Assembly: GCA_018057705.1 (NCBI GenBank)
Contig: JAGPDF010000032.1
Span: forward strand, 1 to 42,138
Length of the DNA stretch: 42,138 bases
Source of the DNA: Thermoanaerobaculia bacterium
GTDB lineage: Bacteria > Acidobacteriota > Thermoanaerobaculia > Multivoradales > JAGPDF01
Direction: 5' to 3'
The position numbers and the translations under genes are program-made. The notes beneath the pieces are model-generated. The model was given only the letters and a program-made list of their open reading frames with translations. It ran no database searches and was not told where the DNA came from. Of the stretch, positions 21,168 through 38,948 are shown piece by piece; the first letter of the stretch is position 1, and each line of letters opens with the position of its first letter.

Positions 21168-21638
21168 CTACCAGCGGTAGTGCGCGAAGGCCTTGTTGGC
21201 CTCGGCCATGCGATGGGTGTCTTCCTTCTTCTTGATCGCGCCACCGCGATTCTCGGCGGCGTCCAGCAGCTCACCCGCGAGCTTCGCCTTCATCGTCTTT
21301 TCGCCGCGCTTCGTCGCGCTCTGAATCAGCCAGCGGATCGAAAGCGCGAGCTTGCGGCTCGGGTTGACTTCGACCGGCACCTGATACGTCGAACCGCCGA
21401 CGCGCCGCGACTTGACCTCGACAGCGGGCTTGACGTTCTCGATCGCCCGCTTGAACACCTTGACCGGATCGTCGGAGGTGCGCTCTTTCACCGTCTCGAG
21501 GGCATCGTACAGGATGCGCTCGGCGACCGTCTTCTTGCCCTGGCGCATCACGACATTGACGAACTTGGTCACCAGCTGCGAACCGTAAAGCGGGTCCGGC
21601 AGAACGTCTCGCTTCGGTACTTCCCGTCTCCTGGGCAT
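21168..21638 (-). CDS. rpsG: 30S ribosomal protein S7
   Basis: S7 nucleates the small-subunit head and lies at the E site. The 156 residues start [20 protein letters not shown] and contain [40 protein letters not shown], and the end [13 protein letters not shown], which is typical. It lies 12 bases after rpsL. Confidence 0.97.
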   Translation of the reverse strand: MPRRREVPKRDVLPDPLYGSQLVTKFVNVVMRQGKKTVAERILYDALETVKERTSDDPVKVFKRAIENVKPAVEVKSRRVGGSTYQVPVEVNPSRKLALSIRWLIQSATKRGEKTMKAKLAGELLDAAENRGGAIKKKEDTHRMAEANKAFAHYRW

Positions 21639-21650
21639 CGATCGACTCCG

Positions 21651-22025
21651 TTACGACTTCGGCCGCTTGGCGCCGTACTTCGAGCGCCCCTGCCGGCGGT
21701 TCTGTACACCCACGGAGTCGAGCGTTCCGCGGATGACGTGATAGCGCACACCAGGCAGGTCCTTCACACGACCGCCACGGATCAGGACGATGGAGTGCTC
21801 CTGAAGGTTGTGCCCGACGCCCGGAATGTAGGTCGTGACTTCGATTCCGTTGGTCAGGCGCACCCGGGCGACCTTGCGCAGCGCCGAGTTCGGCTTCTTC
21901 GGGGTCTGGGTGTAGACGCGGACACAGACTCCCCGGCGCTGCGGCGCCTGCTGCAGAGCCGGGCTCTTGGTCTTGCTGATGACGCGCTGGCGACCCTCGC
22001 GGACCAGCTGATGAATCGTCGGCAT
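21651..22025 (-). CDS. rpsL: 30S ribosomal protein S12
   Basis: S12 controls decoding accuracy. The canonical start [15 protein letters not shown] gives 124 residues; the open frame extends to 22181 but that part lies in the promoter region. The [11 protein letters not shown] and [13 protein letters not shown] motifs carry the usual lysines (equivalents of K43 and K88), so no streptomycin-resistance substitution is visible. It is the first gene of the str cluster. Its usual upstream neighbour rpoC is separated from it by the arsenic cassette. Confidence 0.97.
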   Translation of the reverse strand: MPTIHQLVREGRQRVISKTKSPALQQAPQRRGVCVRVYTQTPKKPNSALRKVARVRLTNGIEVTTYIPGVGHNLQEHSIVLIRGGRVKDLPGVRYHVIRGTLDSVGVQNRRQGRSKYGAKRPKS

Positions 22026-22151
22026 GCGAACAGACTCCTGATTTCTTCGATCCTCGAAACCGAGACGCGCCGGTGGCCGGGACACAGCCCGACCACTTGC
22101 TACGACTCGCACTGCCCGACTGGTCCTGGGGACTACAGCGGGGGGAGAGGA

Positions 22152-22181
22152 AAAGTACCATCTCCGACAACCGTCCGTCAA
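22152..22181 (-). promoter_or_regulatory. Candidate promoter of the str cluster
   Basis: On the minus strand TTGACG (22176-22181) is followed after 18 bases by TACTTT (22152-22157), preceded by TGG as an extended -10. It would give a leader of about 120 bases before rpsL. The element matters because the inserted plus-strand cassette prevents read-through from rpoC. The -10 match is modest. Confidence 0.45.
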
Positions 22182-22243
22182 GCGAAGTGGGACGACTCTT
22201 TTGCAGTTTTCAGCGAGCCGGCCGGCCCACCACCCTTTCAGGG

Positions 22244-22288
22244 GGTTGTGGAGCCCTCGAATTGCCTATAATTCGTGACATGACGAAT
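22244..22288 (+). promoter_or_regulatory. arsR promoter with overlapping palindrome (operator candidate)
   Basis: A perfect -10 hexamer TATAAT lies at 22267-22272, with a weak -35 (GGTTGT at 22244-22249, 17-base spacer). Transcription would begin at about 22279, essentially at the arsR ATG (22280), and there is no Shine-Dalgarno, so the mRNA is probably leaderless. The palindrome ATTCGT-GACATG-ACGAAT (22271-22288) overlaps the end of the -10 box and the start codon, a suitable place for ArsR to block polymerase. Confidence 0.65.
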
Positions 22289-22702
22289 CGACGAAGTGAC
22301 GACTCGGCCCACCTCGATGAGCTCGTCGAGACGGCCAAGGGCCTCGCCCATCCCGCTCGCCTCCGTATTCTGGCCATGCTGCATGAAGGCGAGCTCTGCG
22401 TCTGCCAGATGACCGCCGTGCTGGAGCTCGCCCCTTCGACCGTCTCGCAGCACCTTTCGGTGCTCAGCCGGGGTGGGCTTCTCGCCGACCGGAAGGAGGG
22501 CAAGCTGGTCTTCTACCGCCTGCGGACGGACGGCGCCGCCGCCGCCCTGCTGCCTCCGCTGCTCGCCCTGTTTGCACACGGCGCGGTTGCCGGGACGGAT
22601 CGAGCGGTCGTCGCCCGCCTGCGCGAGATTCCGATCGCCACGATCTGCGCCGCCGAGCTCGGCCTGGCGGCGATCGACGTCCGCAAGGCTGTGGCATCGT
22701 GA
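22280..22702 (+). CDS. arsR: ArsR-family arsenic-responsive repressor
   Basis: The 140-residue winged-helix protein has the classic ArsR metalloid site ELCVCQM (Cys40, Cys42) at the start of the recognition region, then [20 protein letters not shown] and GKLVFYRL of the wing. A third cysteine (Cys123) near the C-terminus could complete an As(III) site. As(III) binding would release the repressor from DNA. The ATG was chosen from the palindrome/-10 layout; the open frame extends upstream to 22073 but that part lacks ArsR similarity. Its stop overlaps the GTG start of arsC. Confidence 0.92.
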   Translation: MTNRRSDDSAHLDELVETAKGLAHPARLRILAMLHEGELCVCQMTAVLELAPSTVSQHLSVLSRGGLLADRKEGKLVFYRLRTDGAAAALLPPLLALFAHGAVAGTDRAVVARLREIPIATICAAELGLAAIDVRKAVAS

Positions 22703-23136
22703 CCCGCGGTGTCCTCTTCCTCTGCGTCGCCAACTCGGCCCGCAGCCAGATGGCCGAAGGGATCGCCCGGCAGCTCGCCGGCGAACGCCTGCGGGTCCAG
22801 AGCGCCGGCTCGGCGCCCTCGCAGGTCAACCCGCTCGCCATCCGGGCACTGGGCGAGATCGGCGTCGAAACCTCGGGTCAGCGCTCGAAGTCGGTCGACG
22901 AGATCGATCGGGCCACGGTCGACACCGTGATCACCCTCTGCGCCGAGGAGGTCTGCCCCGTGTTTCTCGGCACGGTTCGTCGCCTGCACTGGCCGCTGCC
23001 CGATCCCGCCGGACACGACGAGGGGGAGGAAGCGAGCCTCGAGCGCTTCCGGTCGGTACGCGACGAGCTCAGCCGGCGCATTGCGGCCTGGCTGCAGCAG
23101 GAAGGGCACTCTCCCGCAACGAAGGCAGGAGACTGA
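22699..23136 (+). CDS. arsC: Arsenate reductase, low-molecular-weight phosphatase (thioredoxin) type
   Basis: The enzyme reduces arsenate to arsenite. The 145 residues start with the phosphatase-like loop [16 protein letters not shown] (Cys9-x5-Arg15), carry the redox cysteines Cys81 and Cys86 ([12 protein letters not shown]), and have the acid catalyst in [12 protein letters not shown] (Asp102). Three cysteines of this kind define the thioredoxin-coupled S. aureus-type ArsC, in contrast to the glutaredoxin type. The GTG start overlaps the arsR stop (GTGA). Confidence 0.93.
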   Translation: MTRGVLFLCVANSARSQMAEGIARQLAGERLRVQSAGSAPSQVNPLAIRALGEIGVETSGQRSKSVDEIDRATVDTVITLCAEEVCPVFLGTVRRLHWPLPDPAGHDEGEEASLERFRSVRDELSRRIAAWLQQEGHSPATKAGD

Positions 23137-23137
23137 A

Positions 23138-24247
23138 ATGGAACCGAGCGTCTTCAAGAAGCTGTCACTGCTCGACCGCTACCTGACGGTCTGGATCTTT
23201 CTCGCCATGGGCGTCGGCGTCGGAGCCGGGTTCCTGTTCCAGGCTTCGGTGCAGCGTTTCAACGCCGCGTTGACCGTCGGCGAACACACCAACCTGCTGA
23301 TCGCCGCCGGCCTGATCCTCATGATGTATCCGCCGCTCGCCAGGGTGAAGTACGAGCTCATGCCGAAGGTCTTCGCCGATCGGAAGATCCTCGGCCTGTC
23401 GCTGCTGCAGAACTGGGTCGTCGGCCCGGTCCTCATGTTCCTCCTGGCCATCGGCTTCTTCGGCTTCGTCGCGCCGGCGTTGTTCGGCCCCTCCGAGCAA
23501 TGGAGCCATTACATGGTGGGCCTGATCCTCGTCGGCATCGCCCGCTGCATCGCCATGGTGCTGGTCTGGAACCAGCTCGCCCGGGGCAGCAGCGAGTACG
23601 CGGCCGGCCTGGTCGCCCTCAACAGCGTCTTTCAGATCGTCACCTTCGGCCTTTACGCCTGGGTCTTCATCACCGTCCTGCCGCCGCTCTTCGGGATGGA
23701 GGGCGCCGTCGTCCCCGTGACCATCGGCGAGATCTTCGCCAGCGTCATGATCTACCTCGGCATCCCGTTCGCCGCCGGCATTCTCAGTCGGCTGATTCTC
23801 GTGTCGTGGAGGGGCGCGGCCTGGTACGACCGCGAGTTCATTCCGCGGATCTCTCCCATCACGCTCGTGGCGCTTCTCTTCACCATCGTGGTGATGTTCT
23901 CGACCCAGGGCGAGCGGATCATCGCCCAGCCGCTGGACGTGCTGTGGATCGCGGTTCCGCTGGCCGCCTATTTCTCCATCATGTTCCTGCTCAGTTTCTT
24001 CATGGCGTGGAAGGTCGGCGCCGACTACCCTCGCGCCGCGACGCTGGCGTTCACAGCCACGGGCAACAACTTCGAGCTCGCGATCGCGGTGGCCATCGCC
24101 GTCTTCGGCATCTCCTCACCGATCGCCTTCGCGACCGTGGTCGGGCCGCTGGTCGAGGTGCCCGTGCTCATCGGCCTGGTCCACGTGAGTCTCTATTTGA
24201 AGCGCCGCCTCTTCAGTGAGGTTCCGCGCGTCGCCGGAGCCGCATGA
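23138..24247 (+). CDS. acr3: Arsenite efflux permease, ACR3 family
   Basis: Acr3 exports arsenite using the proton motive force. The 369-residue protein has about ten hydrophobic segments and the family signature [20 protein letters not shown] with the essential cysteine (Cys137). A second conserved segment is [20 protein letters not shown], with the Glu needed for transport. The ATG lies one base past the arsC stop and has GGAG upstream. Its end overlaps the next gene (ATGA), so the two permeases are co-translated. Confidence 0.94.
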   Translation: MEPSVFKKLSLLDRYLTVWIFLAMGVGVGAGFLFQASVQRFNAALTVGEHTNLLIAAGLILMMYPPLARVKYELMPKVFADRKILGLSLLQNWVVGPVLMFLLAIGFFGFVAPALFGPSEQWSHYMVGLILVGIARCIAMVLVWNQLARGSSEYAAGLVALNSVFQIVTFGLYAWVFITVLPPLFGMEGAVVPVTIGEIFASVMIYLGIPFAAGILSRLILVSWRGAAWYDREFIPRISPITLVALLFTIVVMFSTQGERIIAQPLDVLWIAVPLAAYFSIMFLLSFFMAWKVGADYPRAATLAFTATGNNFELAIAVAIAVFGISSPIAFATVVGPLVEVPVLIGLVHVSLYLKRRLFSEVPRVAGAA

Positions 24248-25281
24248 CGACTCTCGCCCTGCGCTTCCCGCAGAAGCACCCCCGCGCCCTGCTGCTGCTC
24301 GCGGGCGGAGCCTGGTTCGCACTGTACCGGATCCTCGTTCCAGGCTCCGAAGCGCTCGTGGCCGCTCTACCGGTCGATCGCGCCAGCCATCTGGGCGGTG
24401 CCCTGCAGTTCTTCTTCTACGACACTCCCAAGGTCCTCCTGCTACTCACGGGCGTCGTCTTCGTAATGGGGATGGTCAACTCCCATTTCACGCCGGAGCG
24501 AACCCGAGCCCTGCTCGCCGGTCGCACCGAAGGCGTCGCCAACGCGATGGCGGCGGGGCTCGGCATCGTGACGCCGTTCTGTTCCTGCTCGGCTGTGCCG
24601 CTCTTCATCGGCTTCGTCCAGGCCGGGGTGCCGCTGGGGGTCACCTTCTCCTTCCTGATCTCGGCGCCGATGGTCAACGAGGTGGCGCTGGCCCTGCTCT
24701 TCGGCATGTTCGGCTGGAAGATCGCCACCCTCTATCTCGGCCTCGGTCTCGCGGTCGCGATGATCGCGGGCTGGGTCATCGGCCGCCTGAAGATGGAGGC
24801 CTACCTCGAGGACTGGGTGCGCAACATGCCGCGCGTGGAGGCGTCCGCGGACGATACGGTTCTCACCCTGGGCGATCGGATCGCAGCCGGCTTCACGAGC
24901 GTCCGCGAGATCGTCGGCAGGGTCTGGCCCTACATCCTGGCCGGTATCGCCATCGGCGCCGCCATCCACGGCTGGGTGCCCGAGACCTTCATGGCCAGCT
25001 TCATGGGCAAGGGGGCCTGGTGGTCGGTGCCGCTGGCCGTCCTCATCGGCATACCGATGTACTCCAACGCCGCCGGAGTGATCCCGGTCGTGCAGGCGCT
25101 GCTCGCCAAGGGTGCGGCTCTCGGAACCGTGCTCGCCTTCATGATGAGCGTCATCGCGCTCTCGCTCCCCGAGATGGTCATCCTGCGCAAGGTCCTCAAG
25201 TGGCGCCTGATCGCCACCTTCGTCGCCGTCGTCGCCACCGGCATCCTGATCGTCGGCTACCTGTTCAACGCGGTTCTCTGA
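24244..25281 (+). CDS. arsP: ArsP-like permease (DUF318 family)
   Basis: This 345-residue membrane protein belongs to the DUF318 permease family. Its marker is [15 protein letters not shown] with Cys113 and Cys115, and a repeated half [19 protein letters not shown]. Members next to ars genes include ArsP, which exports trivalent organoarsenicals; others move different substrates or have unknown roles. About eight hydrophobic segments are visible. The ATG overlaps the acr3 stop, so it is part of the cassette. Whether the substrate here is methylarsenite or something else cannot be read from the sequence; no arsM methyltransferase lies in the window. Confidence 0.8.
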   Translation: MTTLALRFPQKHPRALLLLAGGAWFALYRILVPGSEALVAALPVDRASHLGGALQFFFYDTPKVLLLLTGVVFVMGMVNSHFTPERTRALLAGRTEGVANAMAAGLGIVTPFCSCSAVPLFIGFVQAGVPLGVTFSFLISAPMVNEVALALLFGMFGWKIATLYLGLGLAVAMIAGWVIGRLKMEAYLEDWVRNMPRVEASADDTVLTLGDRIAAGFTSVREIVGRVWPYILAGIAIGAAIHGWVPETFMASFMGKGAWWSVPLAVLIGIPMYSNAAGVIPVVQALLAKGAALGTVLAFMMSVIALSLPEMVILRKVLKWRLIATFVAVVATGILIVGYLFNAVL

Positions 25282-25314
25282 TTCCCGGCTCGTCTCGCAC
25301 AGGAGAGATACACC

Positions 25315-25545
25315 ATGAGAGAGATCAAGGTCTTGGGCACCGGCTGCTCCAACTGCAGGAATACCGTCAAGCTCATCGAAGAGATCGCCCGCGGAAAGGG
25401 CGTCGAGATCCACCTGGAGAAGGTCGAGGAGATCCGGCAAATCATGGCTTTCAACGTCCTGGCGACTCCCGGCGTCGTGCTCGACGGCCAGGTCGTTCAT
25501 GCCGGGGGCGTGCCGTCGCGCAGCAAGATCGAAAGCTGGTTCTAA
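25315..25545 (+). CDS. Thioredoxin-like CxxC protein
   Basis: The 76-residue protein is a compact thioredoxin fold: REIKVLGTGCSNCRNTVKLI with the Cys11-x2-Cys14 redox site and VLATPGVVLDGQVVHAGGVP with the cis-proline. Such small thioredoxin-like proteins (the MTH895/redox-active disulfide protein 2 group) often follow DUF318 permeases. A good ribosome-binding sequence AGGAGAG precedes the ATG. It could reduce ArsC or serve the permease; both are inferences. It is the last gene of the cassette, 7 bases before a long hairpin. Confidence 0.85.
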   Translation: MREIKVLGTGCSNCRNTVKLIEEIARGKGVEIHLEKVEEIRQIMAFNVLATPGVVLDGQVVHAGGVPSRSKIESWF

Positions 25546-25551
25546 AGGAAA

Positions 25552-25614
25552 GGGCGGCTGCTGAAGCCGGAAACAGGGACTCAAGAGTCCCCGTTCCCGG
25601 GCCAGAAGCCGCCC
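25552..25614 (-). terminator. Long hairpin between convergent ars cassette and rpoC
   Basis: Outer arms GGGCGGCTGCTG (25552-25563) and CAGAAGCCGCCC (25603-25614) pair with one mismatch, and an inner perfect stem GGGACTC/GAGTCCC (25576-25582, 25585-25591) has a two-base loop. Read on the minus strand the stem is followed by a T-rich stretch (TTTCCTTT), so it works best for rpoC. The plus side has no T-run, but it may still slow transcription coming from the ars genes. Confidence 0.75.
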
Positions 25615-25639
25615 GCGCCTGCATGCCCTGCTGCTGACG

Positions 25640-29821
<4,182 letters not shown>

Positions 29822-29858
29822 TATCGTTCCTCCTCAAACTCTCGCGAGTGGAACCAAA

Positions 29859-34112
<4,254 letters not shown>

Positions 34113-34167
34113 GGGTTCGATCTTGTCCACCCCGTGATCCAAAGAGCTACATGCGGCAATTTAGGGC

Positions 34168-34221
34168 CAAAAAGAGTCGACACCCCGCCCCAGCCGCGAA
34201 ATCGCGGCTTTGGCGGGGGTG
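34168..34221 (-). terminator. Attenuator-like hairpin in the rplL-rpoB spacer
   Basis: On the minus strand a long stem (plus-strand arms at 34181-34198 and 34203-34221; inner AGCCGCG/CGCGGCT, outer CACCCCGCC with one bulge) with the loop at 34199-34202 is followed seven bases later by a run of five T residues. The T-run is displaced from the stem, which suggests partial rather than full termination. A leaky terminator here would make stalk proteins in excess of polymerase subunits, as known for the E. coli rplL-rpoB attenuator. Confidence 0.7.
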
Positions 34222-34296
34222 CGCTCTACGGCCGGCAGGAACGCTGCTGGCGTCCGCGACGGCCTTGCGAAGAAGGGTGCGTGTCCAGCCACCCCC

Positions 34297-34680
34297 TTAC
34301 TTGATCTGGACCTGAGCCCCCTGCTCTTCGAACTTCTTCTTGATCGATTCGGCTTCGGTCTTCGAGACGCCTTCCTTGATCTTCTGGGGGGCGCCCTCGA
34401 CGAGGTCCTTCGCCTCCTTCAGGCCGAGGCTGGTGACTTCGCGAACCACCTTGATGACGTTGATCTTCTTGTCACCCGCGCTGGTCAGAACGACCTCGAA
34501 CTCGGTCTGCTCTTCGGCCGGAGCCGCCGCAGCCGCGCCGCCGCCCGCCGCCGCCGCCGGAGCCGCAGCCGCGGCCGCCGACACGCCGTAGTGCTCTTCG
34601 AGCGCCTTGACGAGGTTGTTCAACTCGAGCACAGACATGCCGTCGATCTTCTGGATGAACTCTTCGACCTGGATAGCCAT
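34297..34680 (-). CDS. rplL: 50S ribosomal protein L7/L12
   Basis: L7/L12 forms the mobile stalk that recruits translation GTPases. The 127 residues have the N-terminal dimerisation helix ([20 protein letters not shown]), an alanine/proline/glycine hinge at about 35-55, and the C-terminal domain with [20 protein letters not shown] and [20 protein letters not shown]. Length is typical. A 184-base spacer with an attenuator-like hairpin precedes rpoB. Confidence 0.97.
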   Translation of the reverse strand: MAIQVEEFIQKIDGMSVLELNNLVKALEEHYGVSAAAAAAPAAAAGGGAAAAAPAEEQTEFEVVLTSAGDKKINVIKVVREVTSLGLKEAKDLVEGAPQKIKEGVSKTEAESIKKKFEEQGAQVQIK

Positions 34681-34759
34681 CTCTTCCTCCGTCGTCTCGG
34701 GCCTTCGAGCCCGAAGTCCTGATTATTCTTGCGGCGCGGGGAGCACCCCCCGGCCCGGC

Positions 34760-35287
34760 TTACTCTTTTTTCTTCGCGACCTGGTCCAGCACGATGGCAA
34801 GGCGCTGTGGCCCGGACGCCGCGAGGACTCGAACGAAACGCTGAATCGGCGACTGCATGAGGAAGAGCAGCTTCCCCAGCAGCTCCTGACGGCTCGGCAG
34901 GGAAGCGATCTCCTTCACCTGCGAGGCATCGATCGGCCGCCCTTCGACCAGGCCGCCCTTGAACTCGAGGACCGCCGGGGCATCCTTGGCGAAATCGGTC
35001 AGGACCTTGGCGAGCGCGACCGGATCCGCCAGGCTGTAGGCCACCGCGGTCGGACCGTTGAAGTGCTCCTTGACCTGCTCGAGCGGCTTGCCGGCGACCG
35101 CGAGACGGGCGAGTGTGTTCTTGATGACCACGTACTGCCCGCCGGACTTGCGAACGCGGCTGCGCAGGTCGTTGACCTGGTTCACCGTGATGCCCTTGAA
35201 TCCCACCACGAAGGCATGCTCCGCCGAGGCCATGGCCTCTTCGTAGCCTCCGAGGATCTCTTCCTTGGTATTTCGCGTCAGTGGCAT
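34760..35287 (-). CDS. rplJ: 50S ribosomal protein L10
   Basis: L10 anchors L7/L12 dimers to the ribosome. The 175 residues show the N-terminal domain ([40 protein letters not shown]) and the long C-terminal helix [20 protein letters not shown] that binds the stalk dimers. Only 11 bases separate it from rplA, so the usual L10 leader is not present directly upstream. A small hairpin with TCGGGC/GCCCGA arms lies in the spacer before rplL. Confidence 0.97.
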   Translation of the reverse strand: MPLTRNTKEEILGGYEEAMASAEHAFVVGFKGITVNQVNDLRSRVRKSGGQYVVIKNTLARLAVAGKPLEQVKEHFNGPTAVAYSLADPVALAKVLTDFAKDAPAVLEFKGGLVEGRPIDASQVKEIASLPSRQELLGKLLFLMQSPIQRFVRVLAASGPQRLAIVLDQVAKKKE

Positions 35288-35298
35288 GTCGAGCTCCC

Positions 35299-36000
35299 TT
35301 ACTCCTCAGCGCCCGCGAGGGCGTTCTCGTCGACGCGGATCCCGGGACCCATCGTGGACGACACCGTCGCTGACTTCACGTACTTCCCCTTCGCGGCCGG
35401 GGGCTTGGCCTTGATCACGGCGGCGACGAGCGCGTTCGCGTTCTCCGAGAGCTTTTCCGGACCGAAGGAGCGCTTGCCGAAGGGCGCGTGGATGATGCCG
35501 GTCTTGTCGACGCGGAACTCGACCTTACCGGCCTTGATCTCCTCCACCGCCCGCTTCACGTCGGGGGTCACCGTGCCGGTCTTCGGATTGGGCATCAGGC
35601 CGCGCGGGCCGAGCACCTTGCCGAGCCGCCCGACGACGCGCATCATGTCGGGGGTCGCGACAACCGAATCGAAGTCCAGCCAGCCGCCTTCGATCTTCTT
35701 CGCCAGCTCTTCGCCACCGACGTAGTCGGCGCCGGCCTCCTCGGCCTCCTTGATCTTCTCGCCCTGCGCGAAGACCAGGACGCGCGCCGTCCGTCCGAGC
35801 CCGTGCGGCAGCAGGACGGTTCCCCGCACCATCTGGTCGGCATGTTTCGGGTCGACGCCGAGCCGCATCGCGATCTCGACCGTTTCGTCGAACTTGGCGT
35901 AGGCCGTCTCGGTCGCCAGTTTGATGGCGTCCGCCAGCAGATAGAGCTTGGGCTCCACCTTGGAGGCCGAGCTGCGGTACTTCTTTCCGTGCTTGCTCAT
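35299..36000 (-). CDS. rplA: 50S ribosomal protein L1
   Basis: L1 forms the mobile stalk that moves deacylated tRNA out of the E site and represses the L11 operon in E. coli by binding its mRNA. The 233 residues include the two-domain core: [60 protein letters not shown], and [18 protein letters not shown]. The final part contains [20 protein letters not shown], typical of the family. A structured 163-base spacer precedes it. Confidence 0.97.
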   Translation of the reverse strand: MSKHGKKYRSSASKVEPKLYLLADAIKLATETAYAKFDETVEIAMRLGVDPKHADQMVRGTVLLPHGLGRTARVLVFAQGEKIKEAEEAGADYVGGEELAKKIEGGWLDFDSVVATPDMMRVVGRLGKVLGPRGLMPNPKTGTVTPDVKRAVEEIKAGKVEFRVDKTGIIHAPFGKRSFGPEKLSENANALVAAVIKAKPPAAKGKYVKSATVSSTMGPGIRVDENALAGAEE

Positions 36001-36163
36001 TCCTGGTTCCCTCTGGTCCGAACGGCCGTTTTTGCGGCCTCCCAGATCCGTCTGGCCAAGCCCTCAGTTGGGCGAAGCCGGTTTCCCGAGAACTCGACGA
36101 CTGTCGAGTTCGTTCCAGATCTCGAACTCGACGGCTGTCGAGCTCCTTCAACCAACTCGCAGC
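36001..36163 (-). promoter_or_regulatory. rplK-rplA spacer with tandem hairpins
   Basis: This spacer has two almost identical stem-loops: GAACTCGAC-GACT-GTCGAGTTC (36090-36111, perfect) and GAACTCGAC-GGCT-GTCGAGCTC (36124-36145, G-U wobble in the minus-strand RNA), twelve bases apart. Two further short stems lie nearer rplA: CCAGA/TCTGG (about 36042-36055) and GGCCG/CGGCC around a T-run (about 36024-36040). It is a plausible site for L1 autoregulation, but the L1-binding consensus was not recognised. Confidence 0.5.
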
Positions 36164-36589
36164 TCAGCCCTGGACTTCGATGCCCATGGAGCGGGCGGTG
36201 CCCTCGATGATGCGGACGGCGGCTTCGATGGTGCCGGCGTTGAGATCGGGCAGCTTCGACTTCGCGATCTCCTCGACCTGCTGTTTCGAGACCTTTCCGA
36301 CCTTGTTGCGGTTCGGCACGCCGGATCCCTTCGGGATGCCCGCCGCCTTCATCAGGAGAATCGCCGCAGGCGGCGTCTTGGTGATGAAAGTGTAGCTGCG
36401 GTCGGAATAGACCGTGATCACCACCGGAATGATCAGACCTTCCTGGGCCTGGGTTCGGGCGTTGAACGTCTTGCAGAAGTCCATGATGTTCACGCCGGCC
36501 TGTCCGAGCGCCGGGCCCACAGGGGGAGCCGGCGTCGCCTTGCCCGCCGGAATCTGCAACTTGACGTACCCGGTAACTTTCTTCGCCAT
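36164..36589 (-). CDS. rplK: 50S ribosomal protein L11
   Basis: L11 forms the base of the factor-binding stalk and is needed for RelA activation. The 141 residues show [40 protein letters not shown], and the RNA-binding C-domain ([30 protein letters not shown]). Length is exactly typical. It follows nusG by 17 bases. Confidence 0.98.
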   Translation of the reverse strand: MAKKVTGYVKLQIPAGKATPAPPVGPALGQAGVNIMDFCKTFNARTQAQEGLIIPVVITVYSDRSYTFITKTPPAAILLMKAAGIPKGSGVPNRNKVGKVSKQQVEEIAKSKLPDLNAGTIEAAVRIIEGTARSMGIEVQG

Positions 36590-36606
36590 GATTCAACCTT
36601 TCCCGA

Positions 36607-37215
36607 CTAGAGCTTCTGGACCTGCAGGAAATCGAGCTCGACCGGCGTGTGCCGCCCGAAAATCGTCACCATGACCTTGAGCGTGTTGCGGTCCAGGTTG
36701 ACGTCGTCGACCACACCGGTGAAATTGTTGAAGGGACCATCCACGATCTTGACCGGCTCGCCCTTCTCGAAGACATGCTTGGGCTTCGGCTTCTCCTTCG
36801 CCGTCACCACCTGCTCGAGGATCTGCGTCACTTCCTCGGCGGAGAGCGGCGTCGGCGTCTTGCCCATGCCGACGAAGCCGGTCACCTTCGGCGTGTTCTT
36901 GACCACGTGCCAGGTGTTCTCGTTCATCTCCATCTCGACGAGAATGTAGCCGGGAAAGAACTTGCGCTGCGTTTCGCGCTTCTTGCCGCCCTTGAGCTCG
37001 ACGATGGTCTCCATCGGAATGCGGATCTCTCCGATCGACTCGCCATAGCCCAAGGCATCGGCACGCTGGCGCAGATGCTGCCGCACCCGCTCCTCGAACC
37101 CGGAGTAGGTGTGGACGATGTACCAATGGCGGCTCGCCGGCGGGGAATCCGCCTTGGCGCCGCCCACCTTCTCGGCATCGCCCAAACCCATGAACGAGAA
37201 GGTGGGGGCCGTCAC
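36607..37215 (-). CDS. nusG: Transcription termination/antitermination factor NusG
   Basis: NusG binds RNA polymerase and couples it to S10/ribosomes or Rho. The NGN domain starts at [20 protein letters not shown] and includes [14 protein letters not shown]; the C-terminal KOW domain is [20 protein letters not shown]. About 28 residues precede the NGN domain, longer than in E. coli. The start is GTG, overlapping the secE stop (GTGA); a start at the internal ATG (37191) is less supported because no ribosome-binding sequence precedes it. Confidence 0.96.
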   Translation of the reverse strand: MTAPTFSFMGLGDAEKVGGAKADSPPASRHWYIVHTYSGFEERVRQHLRQRADALGYGESIGEIRIPMETIVELKGGKKRETQRKFFPGYILVEMEMNENTWHVVKNTPKVTGFVGMGKTPTPLSAEEVTQILEQVVTAKEKPKPKHVFEKGEPVKIVDGPFNNFTGVVDDVNLDRNTLKVMVTIFGRHTPVELDFLQVQKL

Positions 37216-37424
37216 GAGCCCACCATTTTGAAGAGCTGGACGATGATCATGTCCGCCAGCCAGAGGTAGATGGCGAAGACGACGCTCGTCACCAGTACCA
37301 CGATCGTCGTTCCCACGACCTCGTCACGAGTGGGGAACGAGACCTTCTTCATCTCGGCCTTGACCTCGCCGATGAACCGAGGAATCGAAGCGAAGAAGTC
37401 CTTGACCTTTTCCAACCAGTTCAT
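37212..37424 (-). CDS. secE: Preprotein translocase subunit SecE
   Basis: SecE clamps SecY. The minimal 70-residue form has the amphipathic helix PRFIGEVKAEMKKVSFPTRD and one transmembrane segment (TTIVVLVTSVVFAIYLWLAD). The start MNWLEKVK was preferred; the open frame upstream runs into tRNA-Trp and is not coding. It lies 21 bases after the tRNA-Trp gene and overlaps nusG, the standard tRNA-Trp-secE-nusG arrangement. Confidence 0.95.
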   Translation of the reverse strand: MNWLEKVKDFFASIPRFIGEVKAEMKKVSFPTRDEVVGTTIVVLVTSVVFAIYLWLADMIIVQLFKMVGS

Positions 37425-37445
37425 TTCGCTCCCACAATCCATGCT

Positions 37446-37522
37446 TGGCAGGCCAGGAGGGATTCGAACCCCCAACATCCGGTTTTGGAGACCGGCGCTC
37501 TACCAGTTCGAGCTACTGGCCT
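37446..37522 (-). tRNA. trnW: tRNA-Trp (CCA anticodon)
   Basis: Read on the minus strand the gene folds into a full cloverleaf: acceptor AGGCCAG/CTGGCCT, anticodon arm with loop TCTCCAAA carrying CCA, T-arm GGGGGTTCGAATCCCTC, discriminator G and an encoded 3' CCA (plus strand 37446-37448). The position between tuf and secE is a common bacterial arrangement. Confidence 0.96.
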
Positions 37523-37548
37523 AGAAATCGTCCACATCAGTACGATGC

Positions 37549-38754
<1,206 letters not shown>

Positions 38755-38873
38755 GGCGCCCCGATTGCCTCCTCAGACGGCCGTGCCCGCGGACGGGCGG
38801 TTCGTATACAGACTCAAGTACTGCTTGCAGCTCCATCCACCCGAGTGAATCCGGCAAAACCCCGGCGAATCAA

Positions 38874-38948
<75 letters not shown>

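Noticed and set aside
22073..22279. N-terminal extension of ArsR starting at 22073
   Set aside because: The extra 69 residues have no ArsR similarity and cover the promoter region with the TATAAT box and palindrome.
22280..25545. The ars cassette as a transposon or integrative element
   Set aside because: No transposase, integrase, terminal inverted repeats or target-site duplication could be seen at either edge.
35288..35298. An L10 leader upstream of rplJ
   Set aside because: Only 11 bases separate rplA and rplJ, too short for the known leader structure.
38755..38873. A further tRNA (Tyr or Gly) between tRNA-Thr and tuf2
   Set aside because: Other bacteria carry tRNA genes here, but I could not build any cloverleaf in this spacer.
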